Positions 19,631 to 28,946 of a stretch of 64,000 nt of DNA are shown here, in pieces. Every line of letters begins with the position of its first letter. Position 1 is the first letter of the stretch. This stretch comes from Stenotrophomonas acidaminiphila. Its GTDB lineage: Bacteria; Pseudomonadota; Gammaproteobacteria; Xanthomonadales; Xanthomonadaceae. Both the position numbers and the translations under genes were made by a program. The notes beneath the pieces were generated by a model. It searched no databases. It worked only from the letters and a program-made list of their open reading frames with translations, and was not told the DNA's origin. The stretch spans positions 20,265-84,264 of the forward strand of contig NZ_LDJO01000051.1 in NCBI RefSeq assembly GCF_001431595.1. The letters are read 5' to 3'.

Positions 19631-22600
19631 TCAGGCCGCCTGCACGATATGCAGCGCCTTGGGGTTGCGCCACGTGGCCAGCAGCGCCGCCTCGCGCGCC
19701 CTGGCGTCGTGCAGGTGTGCTTCCTTGACGTGGCCGTAGCCGCGGATGTGCTCGGGAATGCTGGCGATCTCCACCGCCAGCGCCAGCCGGCCGGCGTCGA
19801 GCGAGCCCAGCAGTTCCTGCAGGGTGCGCTCGTAATCGGCGATCAGCTGGCGTTCGCCGCGGCGCTCGGCGGTATGCCCGAAGATGTCGAAGCGGCTGCC
19901 GCGCAGGCCCTTGAGCCGCGCCAACAGGCCGAAGGCCTTGAACATCCACGGCCCGTATTCCTTCTTCTGCAGGCGGCCCTGCTCGTCGCGCTTGGCGAAC
20001 AGCGGCGGCGCCAGGTGGAAACGCACCTGGTAGTCGCCCTCGAACTGCTGGGCCACGCGCTTGAGGAAATCGCCGCTGGTGTACAGGCGGGCGACCTCGT
20101 ATTCGTCCTTGTAGGCCATCAGCTTGAAGAAGTAGCGCGCCACCGCTTCGGTCAGCGCGGTGCTGCCCGGCGCCACGCGCTGCTCGGCCTTGCGCACCGC
20201 GTCCACCAGCTGGCGGTAGCGGGTGGCGTAGGCGGCATCCTGGTAATCGACGAGGAAGCCGCTGCGGCGTGCGATCAGTTCGTCCAGCGAGCGCGACAGG
20301 CGGGTGTCGTCCAGGGTCGCGAACGGTGTGTCGCCCGGGTGCGGGTCGCTGGCGGGCAGGCCGCGTACTTCCGGCTCGTTGCCCGGGTTGCGCGGCGCCG
20401 ACGGTGCGCCGGCTTCGCTGCCTTCCCACTCGCCCGGCGGCAGCTCGCGCAGCGTGCCCGGGGTGCGCTCGGCTTCGGTCGGTGCGTTGCGCACCAGCCC
20501 GGCGGCCTGCTGCACCGCCTGCGGGTCGATCGCGGCCAGGCGGCCCCAGGCGAAGGCGCGCTGGTTCATTTCGATGGCGGCGCCGTTGAGTTCGATGGCG
20601 CGCATCAGCGCTTCCAGCGACAGCGGCACCAGCCCCTGCTGCCAGGCGAAGCCGAGGATGAACAGGTTCGAGGCGATGGCATCGCCCAGCAGTGCGGTGG
20701 CCAGCTGGGTGGCATCGAGCAGGATCGGGTCGCGCCCGCCCAGGGCCACCTTCACCCCGGCGATGATGTCGGCGGCCGGGAACTGCATGTCCGGGTGCGT
20801 GGTGAAGGTGCCGGGCATCGCCTCATAGGTGTTGAGCACCACCTGCGAACGTTCGCCGCGCACCTTGGACAGCGCCCAGTAGTCGTTGACCACAACCATG
20901 TCGCAGCCCAGCACCAGGTCGGCCTCGCCGGCGGCGATGCGCACGGCATGGATGTCCGAAGGCGCGCGCGCGATGCGGATGTGGGTGGTCACCGCGCCGC
21001 CCTTCTGCGCCAGCCCGGTCTGGTCGAGCACGGTCGCGCCCTTGCCCTCCAGGTGCCCGGCCATGCCCAGCAGCGCGCCGATGGTGACCACGCCGGTACC
21101 ACCGACGCCGGTGATCAGGATGTTCCAGGGCTGGGACAGGTCGCTGCGGAACGCCGGGCTTGGCAGGTTGTCGAGCAGGCTGGCGGCATCGCTCCTGCGG
21201 CCCTTGCGCAGCTGGCCGCCGTGCACGGTGACGAAGCTCGGGCAGAAGCCGGTGGTGCAGGAGAAGTCCTTGTTGCAGTTGGACTGGTCGATGTCGCGCT
21301 TGCGGCCGAACTCGGTCTCCTTCGGCAGCACCGACACGCAGAAGCTCTTCTGCCCGCAGTCGCCGCAGCCTTCGCAGACCAGCGAGTTGATCATCGTGCG
21401 CTTGGGCGGATCGACCAGCTTGCCGCGCTTGCGGCGGCGGCGCTTCTCGGTGGCGCAGGTCTGTTCGTAGATCAGGATGCTGGTGCCCTTCACCGTGCGC
21501 AGGTGCTTCTGCACCGCGTCCAGCTCGGCGCGATCGTGGAACTCCACGTCGGCCGGGAACTCGTGGCGGCGCAGCTTCCACTTGGCGATGTCGTCGGACA
21601 GCAGCACGATGGTGTGCACGCCTTCGGCGCGCATCTGCTGGGCGATCTGCGGCACGGTGAGCGTGCCGTCCACCGGCTGTCCGCCGGTCATCGCCACCGC
21701 GTCGTTGTAGAGGATCTTGTAGGTGATGTTGACGCCGGCGGCGATCGCCTGGCGGATCGCCAGCGAGCCGCTGTGGAAATAGGTGCCGTCGCCGAGGTTC
21801 TGGAACACGTGCGCGGTGTCGGTGAACGCCGCCTGCCCGGCCCAGGTGACGCCTTCGCCGCCCATGTGGGTGAAGGTGTCGGTGTCGCGGTCCATCCACG
21901 TCACCATGTAGTGGCAGCCGATGCCGGCCATCGCCCGCGACCCTTCCGGCACGTTGGTGGAGGTGTTGTGCGGGCAGCCCGAGCAGTAGTGCGGCACGCG
22001 TGGGAACTGCGCGCGCGGCAGCGCCATCTCCGCTTCCTTCTCGTCCATCCAGCGCAGGCGCTGTTCGATGGACTCGGTGTTGAAGAAACGCTGGATGCGG
22101 CGGCCGATGACCCCGGCGATGGTGGCCGGGGTGAGTTCGCCGGTGGACGGCAGGATCCACTCGCCCTGCTCGTCGTACTTGCCGACGATGGACGGGCGCG
22201 CGCCCCAGCCGGCCGGCCAGTTGTAGAAGTACTCTTTCATCTGCCGCTCGATGAAGGCCTTCTTTTCCTCCACCACGACGATGTCTTCCAGGCCGCGCGC
22301 GAACGCGCCGATGCCCTGCGGCTCCAGCGGCCAGGTCATGCCGACCTTGTAGACGCGGATGCCGATCTCGGCGCAGGCGCGCTCGTCCAGGCCCAGGTAT
22401 TCCAGCGCCTGCAGCACGTCCAGGTAGCTCTTGCCGGTGGTGACGATGCCCAGCCGCGCGCGCGGAGAATCCATCACCACCCTGTCGATGCCGTTGGCGC
22501 GTGCAAACGCCTGCGCGGCCTTCACCGCGTAGCGGTGCAGGCGCATCTCCTGCTCCAGCGGCGGATCCGGCCAGCGGATGTTGAGCCCGGCCGCCGGCAT

Positions 22601-23341
22601 CTCGAAATCCTCCGGCAGGATGATCCGGCGGGCGAACGGGTTGACGTCCACCGAGGCCGAGGATTCGACCGTCTCGGCGATGGTCTTGAAGCCGATCCAG
22701 CGCCCGGTGTAGCGGCTCATCGCCCAGCCGACCAGGCCCAGGTCGAGGATGTCCTGCACGCCGGCCGGGTTGAGCACCGGCATCATCGCGCTGACGAATT
22801 CGTCCTCGCTGCCGTGCGGCAGGGTCGAGCTGCGGCAGGCATGGTCGTCGGCGGCCAGGGCCAGCACGCCGCCGTGCCGGGACGTGCCGGCGGCGTTGGC
22901 GTGCTTGAACACGTCGCCGCACCGGTCCACGCCCGGGCCCTTGCCGTACCACATGCCGAACACGCCATCGACGTTGGCGCCGGGGAACAGGTTGGCCTGC
23001 TGGGTACCCCAGACCATGGTGGCGCCCAGATCCTCGTTGAGCCCGGGCACGAACTTCACCTTGGCCGCCTCCAGGTGCCGGCGGGCGCGCCACAGCTCCA
23101 GGTCGAAGCCGCCCAGCGGCGAGCCGCGGTAGCCGCTGACGAAGCCGCCGGTGTTCAGCCCGGCCGCGGTGTCGCGCTGCTGCTGCATCAACGGCAGTCG
23201 CACCAGCGCCTGCACGCCGCTCAGGTAGATGCGCCCGTCGGTACGGGTGTACTTGTGCTCGAGCGTGTAATCGCGGTCGCGCACGCCGATCAGCGGCGTG
23301 TTGGCGGAGGCGGGGGAGGTGAGTTCGGCGGTACTGGTCAT
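19631..23341 (-). CDS. Indolepyruvate:ferredoxin oxidoreductase, fused alpha-beta chain
   Basis: A 1236-aa single-chain 2-oxoacid:ferredoxin oxidoreductase that oxidatively decarboxylates aryl pyruvates such as indolepyruvate to acyl-CoA, reducing ferredoxin. The two subunits found separately in archaea are fused. The pyrimidine-binding and N-terminal domain covers ~1-400. The TPP site lies in GIGCHYMVTWMDRD and the following YNDAVAMTGGQP (about 470-560). Cysteines of Fe-S type follow (CEGCGDCG at ~658, CTTGFCPSF at ~697). The gamma-type domain starts at ILITGVGGTGVVTIGALLG (~740), and a C-terminal extension lies beyond ~1000. The ATG at 23341 has no strong ribosome-binding site. It stands alone between convergent and divergent neighbours. 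Confidence 0.93.
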   Translation of the reverse strand: MTSTAELTSPASANTPLIGVRDRDYTLEHKYTRTDGRIYLSGVQALVRLPLMQQQRDTAAGLNTGGFVSGYRGSPLGGFDLELWRARRHLEAAKVKFVPGLNEDLGATMVWGTQQANLFPGANVDGVFGMWYGKGPGVDRCGDVFKHANAAGTSRHGGVLALAADDHACRSSTLPHGSEDEFVSAMMPVLNPAGVQDILDLGLVGWAMSRYTGRWIGFKTIAETVESSASVDVNPFARRIILPEDFEMPAAGLNIRWPDPPLEQEMRLHRYAVKAAQAFARANGIDRVVMDSPRARLGIVTTGKSYLDVLQALEYLGLDERACAEIGIRVYKVGMTWPLEPQGIGAFARGLEDIVVVEEKKAFIERQMKEYFYNWPAGWGARPSIVGKYDEQGEWILPSTGELTPATIAGVIGRRIQRFFNTESIEQRLRWMDEKEAEMALPRAQFPRVPHYCSGCPHNTSTNVPEGSRAMAGIGCHYMVTWMDRDTDTFTHMGGEGVTWAGQAAFTDTAHVFQNLGDGTYFHSGSLAIRQAIAAGVNITYKILYNDAVAMTGGQPVDGTLTVPQIAQQMRAEGVHTIVLLSDDIAKWKLRRHEFPADVEFHDRAELDAVQKHLRTVKGTSILIYEQTCATEKRRRRKRGKLVDPPKRTMINSLVCEGCGDCGQKSFCVSVLPKETEFGRKRDIDQSNCNKDFSCTTGFCPSFVTVHGGQLRKGRRSDAASLLDNLPSPAFRSDLSQPWNILITGVGGTGVVTIGALLGMAGHLEGKGATVLDQTGLAQKGGAVTTHIRIARAPSDIHAVRIAAGEADLVLGCDMVVVNDYWALSKVRGERSQVVLNTYEAMPGTFTTHPDMQFPAADIIAGVKVALGGRDPILLDATQLATALLGDAIASNLFILGFAWQQGLVPLSLEALMRAIELNGAAIEMNQRAFAWGRLAAIDPQAVQQAAGLVRNAPTEAERTPGTLRELPPGEWEGSEAGAPSAPRNPGNEPEVRGLPASDPHPGDTPFATLDDTRLSRSLDELIARRSGFLVDYQDAAYATRYRQLVDAVRKAEQRVAPGSTALTEAVARYFFKLMAYKDEYEVARLYTSGDFLKRVAQQFEGDYQVRFHLAPPLFAKRDEQGRLQKKEYGPWMFKAFGLLARLKGLRGSRFDIFGHTAERRGERQLIADYERTLQELLGSLDAGRLALAVEIASIPEHIRGYGHVKEAHLHDARAREAALLATWRNPKALHIVQAA

Positions 23342-23564
23342 GGCTGGCCCATTGCAGGAACGGCTGGCGTCGGCTGCCGCGCCAGGGCGGCGCGCACGCG
23401 GCCGGCGATTGTACCAGCGCGGGTTTTGCCACCCTGCCGGGGGCCCTGCGCCGACCCCTGGAGGCGCTCCCAGGGCCGGCCAGGTCCGGGGGCCGGGGTC
23501 GCGGAGCGGCCGCCGAGCGGTTAGGATCGGATCTTGCTGGAACATGAATGATGGGGATTGCAAC

Positions 23565-24203
23565 ATGCAGGTGATAAGGGGCGTGGCCGGTGGCCTGATG
23601 CTGCTGGCCGGCCTGTTCTGTTCGACGGCGTGGGCACAAGGGATGCCGAAGATCGCCGAGTTCTATTTCGATGACGATGTCGCGGCCAGGCCGGTGCACG
23701 CGCTGCCGCCGGATCAGCCGGAGCTGGTCGAGCAGTTGATGAAACTGCGCGAGCGCGGCCGCAAGGGCGTGGAAGCCACGATCCAGCTGGCCGGCGTCGC
23801 CTATGCCGAGAACCGGGTGGAAATCGGCGAGAAGCTCTACCAGGAGGCATTGGCCGCCGTTTCGGAGAGTTCGTCACAGGCCCGCGGCATCCGCTGGAAC
23901 CAGGGCTGGAGCCTGTACCGCCACGGTGATGCCGAGGCGGCGCTGCAGCAATGGAGCGCCGCTGCGCAGGCCACCCGCGGCAACGTCGCATGGGTGCCGC
24001 CAACGCTGGCCCTGGCGCTGTGGACGCTGGGCCGCCGCGACGAAGCCGTGCAGTGGTACGCGGCGGCGGTGCGGACCGAGCCGCAGCTCTGGAACGACCC
24101 GGCGCGCTTCGCCCAGTTGCTGCCGGCATGGACGGACGAGGAGCGCGCGCGCCTGGCCGAAGTGCAGCGGGCCTGGGCTGCCAATCCGCCGGCCTGGCCC
24201 TGA
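23565..24203 (+). CDS. Exported TPR-like protein
   Basis: A 212-aa protein with a Sec signal peptide (MQVIRGVAGGLMLLAGLFCSTAWAQG). The start at 23565 is preferred over the in-frame ATG at 23544 because GGGGA lies 7 bases before it and the signal peptide is then compact. The mature protein is helical and has two or three TPR-like units (YAENRVEIGEKLYQEAL, GWSLYRHGDAEAALQQW and LALWTLGRRDEAVQWYAAA). No catalytic motif is visible. Function is unknown; periplasmic TPR proteins usually act as scaffolds. It is divergent from the oxidoreductase gene and 139 bases upstream of a WD40-like lipoprotein gene. Confidence 0.82.
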   Translation: MQVIRGVAGGLMLLAGLFCSTAWAQGMPKIAEFYFDDDVAARPVHALPPDQPELVEQLMKLRERGRKGVEATIQLAGVAYAENRVEIGEKLYQEALAAVSESSSQARGIRWNQGWSLYRHGDAEAALQQWSAAAQATRGNVAWVPPTLALALWTLGRRDEAVQWYAAAVRTEPQLWNDPARFAQLLPAWTDEERARLAEVQRAWAANPPAWP

Positions 24204-24342
24204 GCCACGCCGGCAGGGTGCGGGGAGCGGCGGGATACCCGCACGGCCCGCATCCGCACGAACGATCGGGCGTCCCCGCCCTCGCGGGACTCGGGCATCG
24301 GGATCGGTACAACGGGTGCTGGATCGACCAGGGAGCGGGGCG

Positions 24343-25476
24343 ATGAGATACCGGATGGCGATGTTTTTCCTGCCGGTCCTGCTGGCAGCCTGCACGGTGG
24401 GCATCCGGCCGGAATTCACCCAATCGTTCGTGGACGCCAACCGTGGATTGGACGACGACGCATGGTCGGCGGCGTATTCGCCGCAGATGGGGCTGTTGGC
24501 GGTCGGTCGTGACTCGGGCCGGCTGGAGCTCTGGGATGCGCGCAGGAAGGATGTGCGCATCGCGCTGCAGGCCCATGAACTGCGTACCCAGGACATCACC
24601 TTCGGGCCTGCCGACGGGATCGTGATCAGCCGCTCCAGCTTCGGCAACGTCGAGGTCGGCGACATCGTCCAGTACGAGAACGGGCCAAAGGTCTGGGACG
24701 CCCGTAGTGGCGAATTGCTGCACGCCTTCCGCGAGGGGCACTGGAAGCCGGGCGCGGCTTCGGCCACGCCACTGCGCGGCCTGTACCTGCTGGCCAGCTA
24801 CGACGAACTGCACATCTATGACCATGCCAGCCGCGCGCTGGTCGGCGCGCCGTTGCGGGTGCCGGGGGATGGCGGCGTGACCTGCCTGGACTGGGACGAG
24901 GCCTCGGGCCTGATCGCCGCCGGCACCGACAGGGGCGTGGTGCTGCTCCTGCGCCTGCAGCGCGACGCGGCCATCCCGCGGCTGGAGGTCGTGGACCGTC
25001 ATGCCGCCCATGCGCCGGGGCCGCGCAACGACATGCTGGCGGTGATGTTGCTCGACAAGGGCACCCGGCTGGTGACGGTACAGCGCTCACCCGTGCGGGC
25101 GCAGGCGCTGCACGACGATGTGCCGCCCCTGTACCAGGGCCTGCAGCACGAGACCGTGCGCTGGAACCTGGCCGGCTGGCAGCGCGAACATGTCTATTCC
25201 AGTTCGCTTGTGGGCCTGCACCAGGCCGGCTTCACCCGCGGCGAGGATTGGCTGGTACTGGCCGGTGTGGCGGGTGGCAGCGCCCGTATCGAGGGCAAGA
25301 TCGAGCTGCTCGATCTGCGCGGTGGCGTGGCCTGGCTCTACCAGGCCAACACCACCCATGCGACTGCCGTACTGCTGCCGCCGGCGCGCGAGGGGTTGGT
25401 GCTGCAGCATGGCCGTGCCACGCGCGTGAGGTATCTGGACCAGGCCGGGTCGGTGCCCTGGTCGCCGCCGCGCTGA
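24343..25476 (+). CDS. WD40-like lipoprotein
   Basis: A 377-aa predicted lipoprotein: MRYRMAMFFLPVLLAAC places the lipobox Cys at residue 17. The mature part has beta-propeller character, with successive blades such as AAYSPQMGLLAVGRDSGRLELWDARR, ITFGPADGIVISRS, KVWDARSGELLHAFREG and LDWDEASGLIAAGTDRGVVLLLRL. Two blades carry WDAR-type repeats like WD40 units. GGGAGCGGGG directly precedes the ATG. Binding partners and function cannot be told from sequence. It converges with the AAA ATPase gene at 25489 with only 12 bases between stops. Confidence 0.82.
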   Translation: MRYRMAMFFLPVLLAACTVGIRPEFTQSFVDANRGLDDDAWSAAYSPQMGLLAVGRDSGRLELWDARRKDVRIALQAHELRTQDITFGPADGIVISRSSFGNVEVGDIVQYENGPKVWDARSGELLHAFREGHWKPGAASATPLRGLYLLASYDELHIYDHASRALVGAPLRVPGDGGVTCLDWDEASGLIAAGTDRGVVLLLRLQRDAAIPRLEVVDRHAAHAPGPRNDMLAVMLLDKGTRLVTVQRSPVRAQALHDDVPPLYQGLQHETVRWNLAGWQREHVYSSSLVGLHQAGFTRGEDWLVLAGVAGGSARIEGKIELLDLRGGVAWLYQANTTHATAVLLPPAREGLVLQHGRATRVRYLDQAGSVPWSPPR

Positions 25477-25488
25477 GCGCGGCCCGGC

Positions 25489-26970
25489 TCACCCGGCCGG
25501 TACCGTGCGCCCGCGTGCCCAGTCGCGCAGCGCCTGCACCTGCTCGGCCATCAGCACCGACAGCGGCCGCGTGCTGCGGATCTCGGCCATCAGCAGGTCG
25601 GTGTCCAGCGGCCTGCGCTCGGCATACGCGGCGTACAGGCCGGCGACCACCGCCTGTTCGATCTCGGCGCCGGAAAAGCCATCGGCAGCGGCGGCCAGGG
25701 CGGGCAGGGCGAAGCCCTCGGCGTCCAGTCCACGTTTGTCCAGGTGCAGGCGCAGCAGCTCCACGCGGGTGTCGGGCGTGGGCAGGTCGACGAAGAAGAT
25801 CTCGTCGAAGCGGCCCTTGCGCAGCAGTTCGGCCGGCAGCTCGTGCACCTGGTTGGCGGTGGCGACGATGAACACCGGCGCCTTGCGCTCGGCCATCCAG
25901 GTCAGCAGGTAGCCCAGCACCCGGCGCGAGACGCCGCCGTCCTCGCCGCTGCTGGCCAGGCCCTTCTCGACCTCGTCGATCCACAGCACGCACGGCGCCA
26001 GCTGTTCGGCCGAGGCCAGCGCGTCGCGCAGGTTCTTCTCGGTTTCGCCGTGGTACTTGTTGTACAGCGTGGCGAAGTCCAGGCGCAGCAGCGGCACGCC
26101 GAAGCCCGCCGCGGTGGCCTTGGCCAGCATCGACTTGCCGCAGCCCTGCACGCCGAGCAGCAGCATGCCGCGCGGCGGATCCAGCCCGGGCGGCGCATCG
26201 CCGGCGACGAACACCGCCCTGCGCTGTTCGATCCAGCGCTTGAGCCGCGTGGCACCGGCCACCTCGCCGAAGCGCGCGCTGTCGTATTCGTAGTGCAGGT
26301 GGCCGCTGCGGTTGAGCAGTTCGAACTTCAGCCTGGCCAGTTGCGGCAGGTCGTCGGCACGCAGCGCGCCGTCGGCGTAGATCAGCTGGCGGGCGATGCG
26401 GCGCGCGTCGGGCAGGCTCAGGCCCTGCAGGTTGCGCAGGATCTGCCGCACCGCGTCCTGGTCCACCTCCACGCGGCGGCCGCCGTTGTCGCCGGCGTAG
26501 GCGGCCGCTTCCTCGCGCAGCATCTTCAGCAGCGCGTTGGCGTCGGGCAGGCGCGGATTGAAGCGGGTGGCCAGCGCCTCCAGTTCGGCCGGCAGCTCGA
26601 CCTTGGTGCCGACCAGCACCAGCACGTGCGGCTGGCTGTGCCGGCGCTGCACGATGTCGCGCAGAAGGCGCTGGTGGCTGGCGTAGCCCAGGTAGGGGTG
26701 GAAATCGAGCAGCAGGTAAATGCCCCGCTGCTCGGCCTCCTGGATCATCCGCAGCGCCGAGCTGGCGTCGGGCGGCCCGACGGCGTCGTCTTCGCGGTCC
26801 ATGTCGATGCGGCGCAGGCCCTCGGTGATCGACCAGCGGTACAACGCCCGCCACACGTGCATCAGCGCCTGCCGGAACAGGTCCACCACGCGGGCCTCGT
26901 CCGCGGTTTCGATGACGATCAGCGGGGTATTGGCGCGGATCAGCGCGGTCAGGTCCTGCAGTTCGCTCAT
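25489..26970 (-). CDS. AAA ATPase, Ycf46/SpoVK-like
   Basis: A 493-aa AAA-family ATPase resembling the Ycf46 type. The N-terminal half ([26 protein letters not shown] ... [18 protein letters not shown]) is a degenerate AAA-like domain lacking a clear P-loop, as in Ycf46. The C-terminal half holds Walker A ([15 protein letters not shown], about residue 277), Walker B ([11 protein letters not shown], about 330) and an arginine-containing [14 protein letters not shown] block. The ATG at 26970 is used because GGAG lies 6 bases upstream; an in-frame GTG at 26994 has no such support. The role is unknown. A ParA-like gene starts 131 bases away on the opposite strand. Confidence 0.88.
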   Translation of the reverse strand: MSELQDLTALIRANTPLIVIETADEARVVDLFRQALMHVWRALYRWSITEGLRRIDMDREDDAVGPPDASSALRMIQEAEQRGIYLLLDFHPYLGYASHQRLLRDIVQRRHSQPHVLVLVGTKVELPAELEALATRFNPRLPDANALLKMLREEAAAYAGDNGGRRVEVDQDAVRQILRNLQGLSLPDARRIARQLIYADGALRADDLPQLARLKFELLNRSGHLHYEYDSARFGEVAGATRLKRWIEQRRAVFVAGDAPPGLDPPRGMLLLGVQGCGKSMLAKATAAGFGVPLLRLDFATLYNKYHGETEKNLRDALASAEQLAPCVLWIDEVEKGLASSGEDGGVSRRVLGYLLTWMAERKAPVFIVATANQVHELPAELLRKGRFDEIFFVDLPTPDTRVELLRLHLDKRGLDAEGFALPALAAAADGFSGAEIEQAVVAGLYAAYAERRPLDTDLLMAEIRSTRPLSVLMAEQVQALRDWARGRTVPAG

Positions 26971-27100
26971 GGTGGCTCCGGTGTGGGTCGCCACGATAGC
27001 AAAGCATCCCGTCCCGGCAGGGGTGTCCTCACGCGCCGACTACCGCGGCCGTCGCGCGCCGGTGTACGCTGCGGGCAGTCCCGCGCAAAACGAGGCGTGC

Positions 27101-27733
27101 ATGAAGACGATCCTGGTGGCCGGTTCCAAGGGCGGTGTGGGCAAGAGCACCATCGCCACGCACCTGGCCGCGCATGCGGCGCTGCAGGGCAGGGCGACGG
27201 TGATCGCCGATGCCGACCCGCAGGGGTCGAGCACGCGCTGGGCGGAGCGCCGCGCCGGCCTGGACAGTGCCGTGCTGCCGGTGGATGTCCACCGCAGGAA
27301 GTCCTGGGAGAAGCACATCCCCGATGGCGCCGAGGAGGTGATCATCGATGCCCCGGCCGGTGCGCTTGCGGACGATCTCGAGCATTTCCTGGACGTGGCC
27401 GATGCGGTGGTGGTGCCGGTGTTGCCGTCGGCGCTGGACATCGAGGCCATCGTCGGTTTCCTGAACAGTCTGGCCAGGGTCAAGCGCGTGCACTCGCGCG
27501 CGCTGCCGGTGGGCCTGGTGCTCAACCGCACCAAGCCGTGGACGCAGACCTCGCAGCAGGCGCGGCAGATGCTGGCGCAATGGCCCTACGAGGTGGTCGC
27601 GCAGCTGCGCGACAGCCAGAGTTACGTGGTCATGGTCGGCCTGGGCCGCAGCCTGTTCGACTACCACTCCGCCCAGGTCCGCGAACACCAGCAGGACTGG
27701 GAGCCGCTTCTGAAATGGTTGAACAAGGTCTGA
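27101..27733 (+). CDS. ParA-family ATPase, orphan
   Basis: A 210-aa ParA/MinD-type ATPase. It begins [23 protein letters not shown] with the deviant Walker A (KGGVGKST) at residue ~10. It continues with [15 protein letters not shown] (Walker A' and nucleotide pocket) and IIDAPAG (Walker B). The length and lack of an N-terminal DNA-binding extension fit small orphan ParA proteins that position cargo rather than plasmid ParA. No parB gene or parS-like site is visible nearby. The sixA-like gene follows after 20 bases, so the two may be cotranscribed. Confidence 0.9.
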   Translation: MKTILVAGSKGGVGKSTIATHLAAHAALQGRATVIADADPQGSSTRWAERRAGLDSAVLPVDVHRRKSWEKHIPDGAEEVIIDAPAGALADDLEHFLDVADAVVVPVLPSALDIEAIVGFLNSLARVKRVHSRALPVGLVLNRTKPWTQTSQQARQMLAQWPYEVVAQLRDSQSYVVMVGLGRSLFDYHSAQVREHQQDWEPLLKWLNKV

Positions 27734-27753
27734 CCCGGAGCTAATGAATCCTC

Positions 27754-28230
27754 ATGCGTGAACTGATCCTGCTGCGACATGCCCATGCCGAGCCGGCCGA
27801 CAATGGCCTGGCCGATATCGATCGCCCGCTTTCCCCGCATGGCCTGGCCGAAGCCGAGGCGGCCGGTCGCTGGCTGCTGGAGCAGCGGCTGGTGCCGGAC
27901 CGGGTGCTGTGCTCGCCGGCGCGGCGCGCCCGCGAGACGCTGGAGGCGGTGCTGTCGCTGACCGGCTACGTCGAGCAGCGCCTGGAGGAGCGGATCTACG
28001 ACGCCACCCCCGGCACCCTGGCCGCGCTGGTGGACGAGCACCGCGAGGTCGAGCGCCTGCTGCTGGTCGGCCACAACCCGGGCATGGAGCGGCTGGTGGC
28101 GCTGATGCACAGCGGCCAGTCCGGCGACTACCGCGGCATGCCCACCGCCTCGGTCGCGGTGCTGTCGCTGCCGATGGCCGCGGCCATCGAACCGGGCATC
28201 GCCCGCCTGGCGGCCTTCTGGTGGCCGTGA
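27754..28230 (+). CDS. sixA: Phosphohistidine phosphatase SixA-like
   Basis: A 158-aa histidine-phosphatase-superfamily protein resembling SixA, which removes phosphate from histidine in phosphorelay HPt domains or the nitrogen PTS. The catalytic RHG-type motif is LILLRHAHAEPADNG at residues 4-18. The second histidine lies in LLLVGHNPGMERL near residue 109. Conserved Arg residues occur in CSPARRARETLEA. The protein is short and single-domain, as in SixA. It lies 20 bases after the ParA-like gene. The symbol follows family resemblance; the substrate has not been shown. Confidence 0.85.
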   Translation: MRELILLRHAHAEPADNGLADIDRPLSPHGLAEAEAAGRWLLEQRLVPDRVLCSPARRARETLEAVLSLTGYVEQRLEERIYDATPGTLAALVDEHREVERLLLVGHNPGMERLVALMHSGQSGDYRGMPTASVAVLSLPMAAAIEPGIARLAAFWWP

Positions 28231-28373
28231 GCCGATGATCCCGTTGCGTCGACGGTGCCGGCACGCCACGCCCGCCAGGGCGGGACGCATGCCCGGTGGC
28301 ATGAGCCGCAAGCCGGCCGGGCGCGCGTGCGTGGCCGCGCGCCGTCCCGGGGCCGTGGACAGGGACTGAACGC

Positions 28374-28946
28374 ATGCGGTGGGTGCGTTGCGGACTGCTG
28401 CTGAGCTGGCTGGCGGCGACGGGCACGGCGGTCGCGGCGCCGCAGCCGCTGCAGTTCGATACCACCCATTCGCGCTTCGGTTTCGAGATCCGTACCCGCT
28501 TCGGGCAGCGGATCGAGGGCCAGTTCCCGCGCTTCGACGGCTGGATCACGGTGCTGCCCGACGGCCGCCACCAGGTGCGCCTGCGCATGTTCACCCAGTA
28601 TGTCGAGATTCCCGGCAAGCCGCGCTACACCGGCTGGATGCGTGGCGAGGATTTCTTCGACGCGCAGCGCCACCCGCTGGTCGAATTCGAGTCCGATCCC
28701 TACGACCCGGACATCGTCGAGCGCGGTGGCAGCGTGGAGGGGCGGTTGACCATCCGCGGCATCAGCCGGCGCGAGGTGCTGCACCTGGAACAGCCTGAAT
28801 GCGCCAGGCCGGGCTATGATTGCGACCTGGTAAGCCGGGGTACCGTCCAGCGCGGTCGTTACGGCATGGACAGCTGGCAGTTCGCCCTGGGTGACCGTGT
28901 GACCTTCATATTGCGTACGCGCCTGTTGGGCGCCTCCCAGCCGTGA
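28374..28946 (+). CDS. YceI-family periplasmic protein
   Basis: A 190-aa YceI-like protein with a signal peptide (MRWVRCGLLLSWLAATGTAVAA). YceI proteins are beta-barrel lipocalin-like proteins that bind long isoprenoids or similar lipids in the periplasm. The typical opening follows the cleavage site: LQFDTTHSRFGFEIRTRFGQRIEGQFPRF. Later blocks include FFDAQRHPLVEFES and GRLTIRGISRREVL. A Cys pair (QPECARPGYDCDL) may form a disulphide. Its TGA overlaps the GTG start of the phospholipase-D-like gene by four bases (GTGA), so the two are probably translationally coupled. Confidence 0.88.
   Translation: MRWVRCGLLLSWLAATGTAVAAPQPLQFDTTHSRFGFEIRTRFGQRIEGQFPRFDGWITVLPDGRHQVRLRMFTQYVEIPGKPRYTGWMRGEDFFDAQRHPLVEFESDPYDPDIVERGGSVEGRLTIRGISRREVLHLEQPECARPGYDCDLVSRGTVQRGRYGMDSWQFALGDRVTFILRTRLLGASQP

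Noticed and set aside
19571..23524. Open plus-strand frame of about 1300 codons opposite the indolepyruvate oxidoreductase.
   Set aside because: Shadow of the real gene; the minus-strand product shows complete TPP and Fe-S motifs.
26971..26994. GTG at 26994 as start of the AAA ATPase.
   Set aside because: No ribosome-binding site and the extra residues are not conserved-looking; ATG 26970 has GGAG at proper distance.
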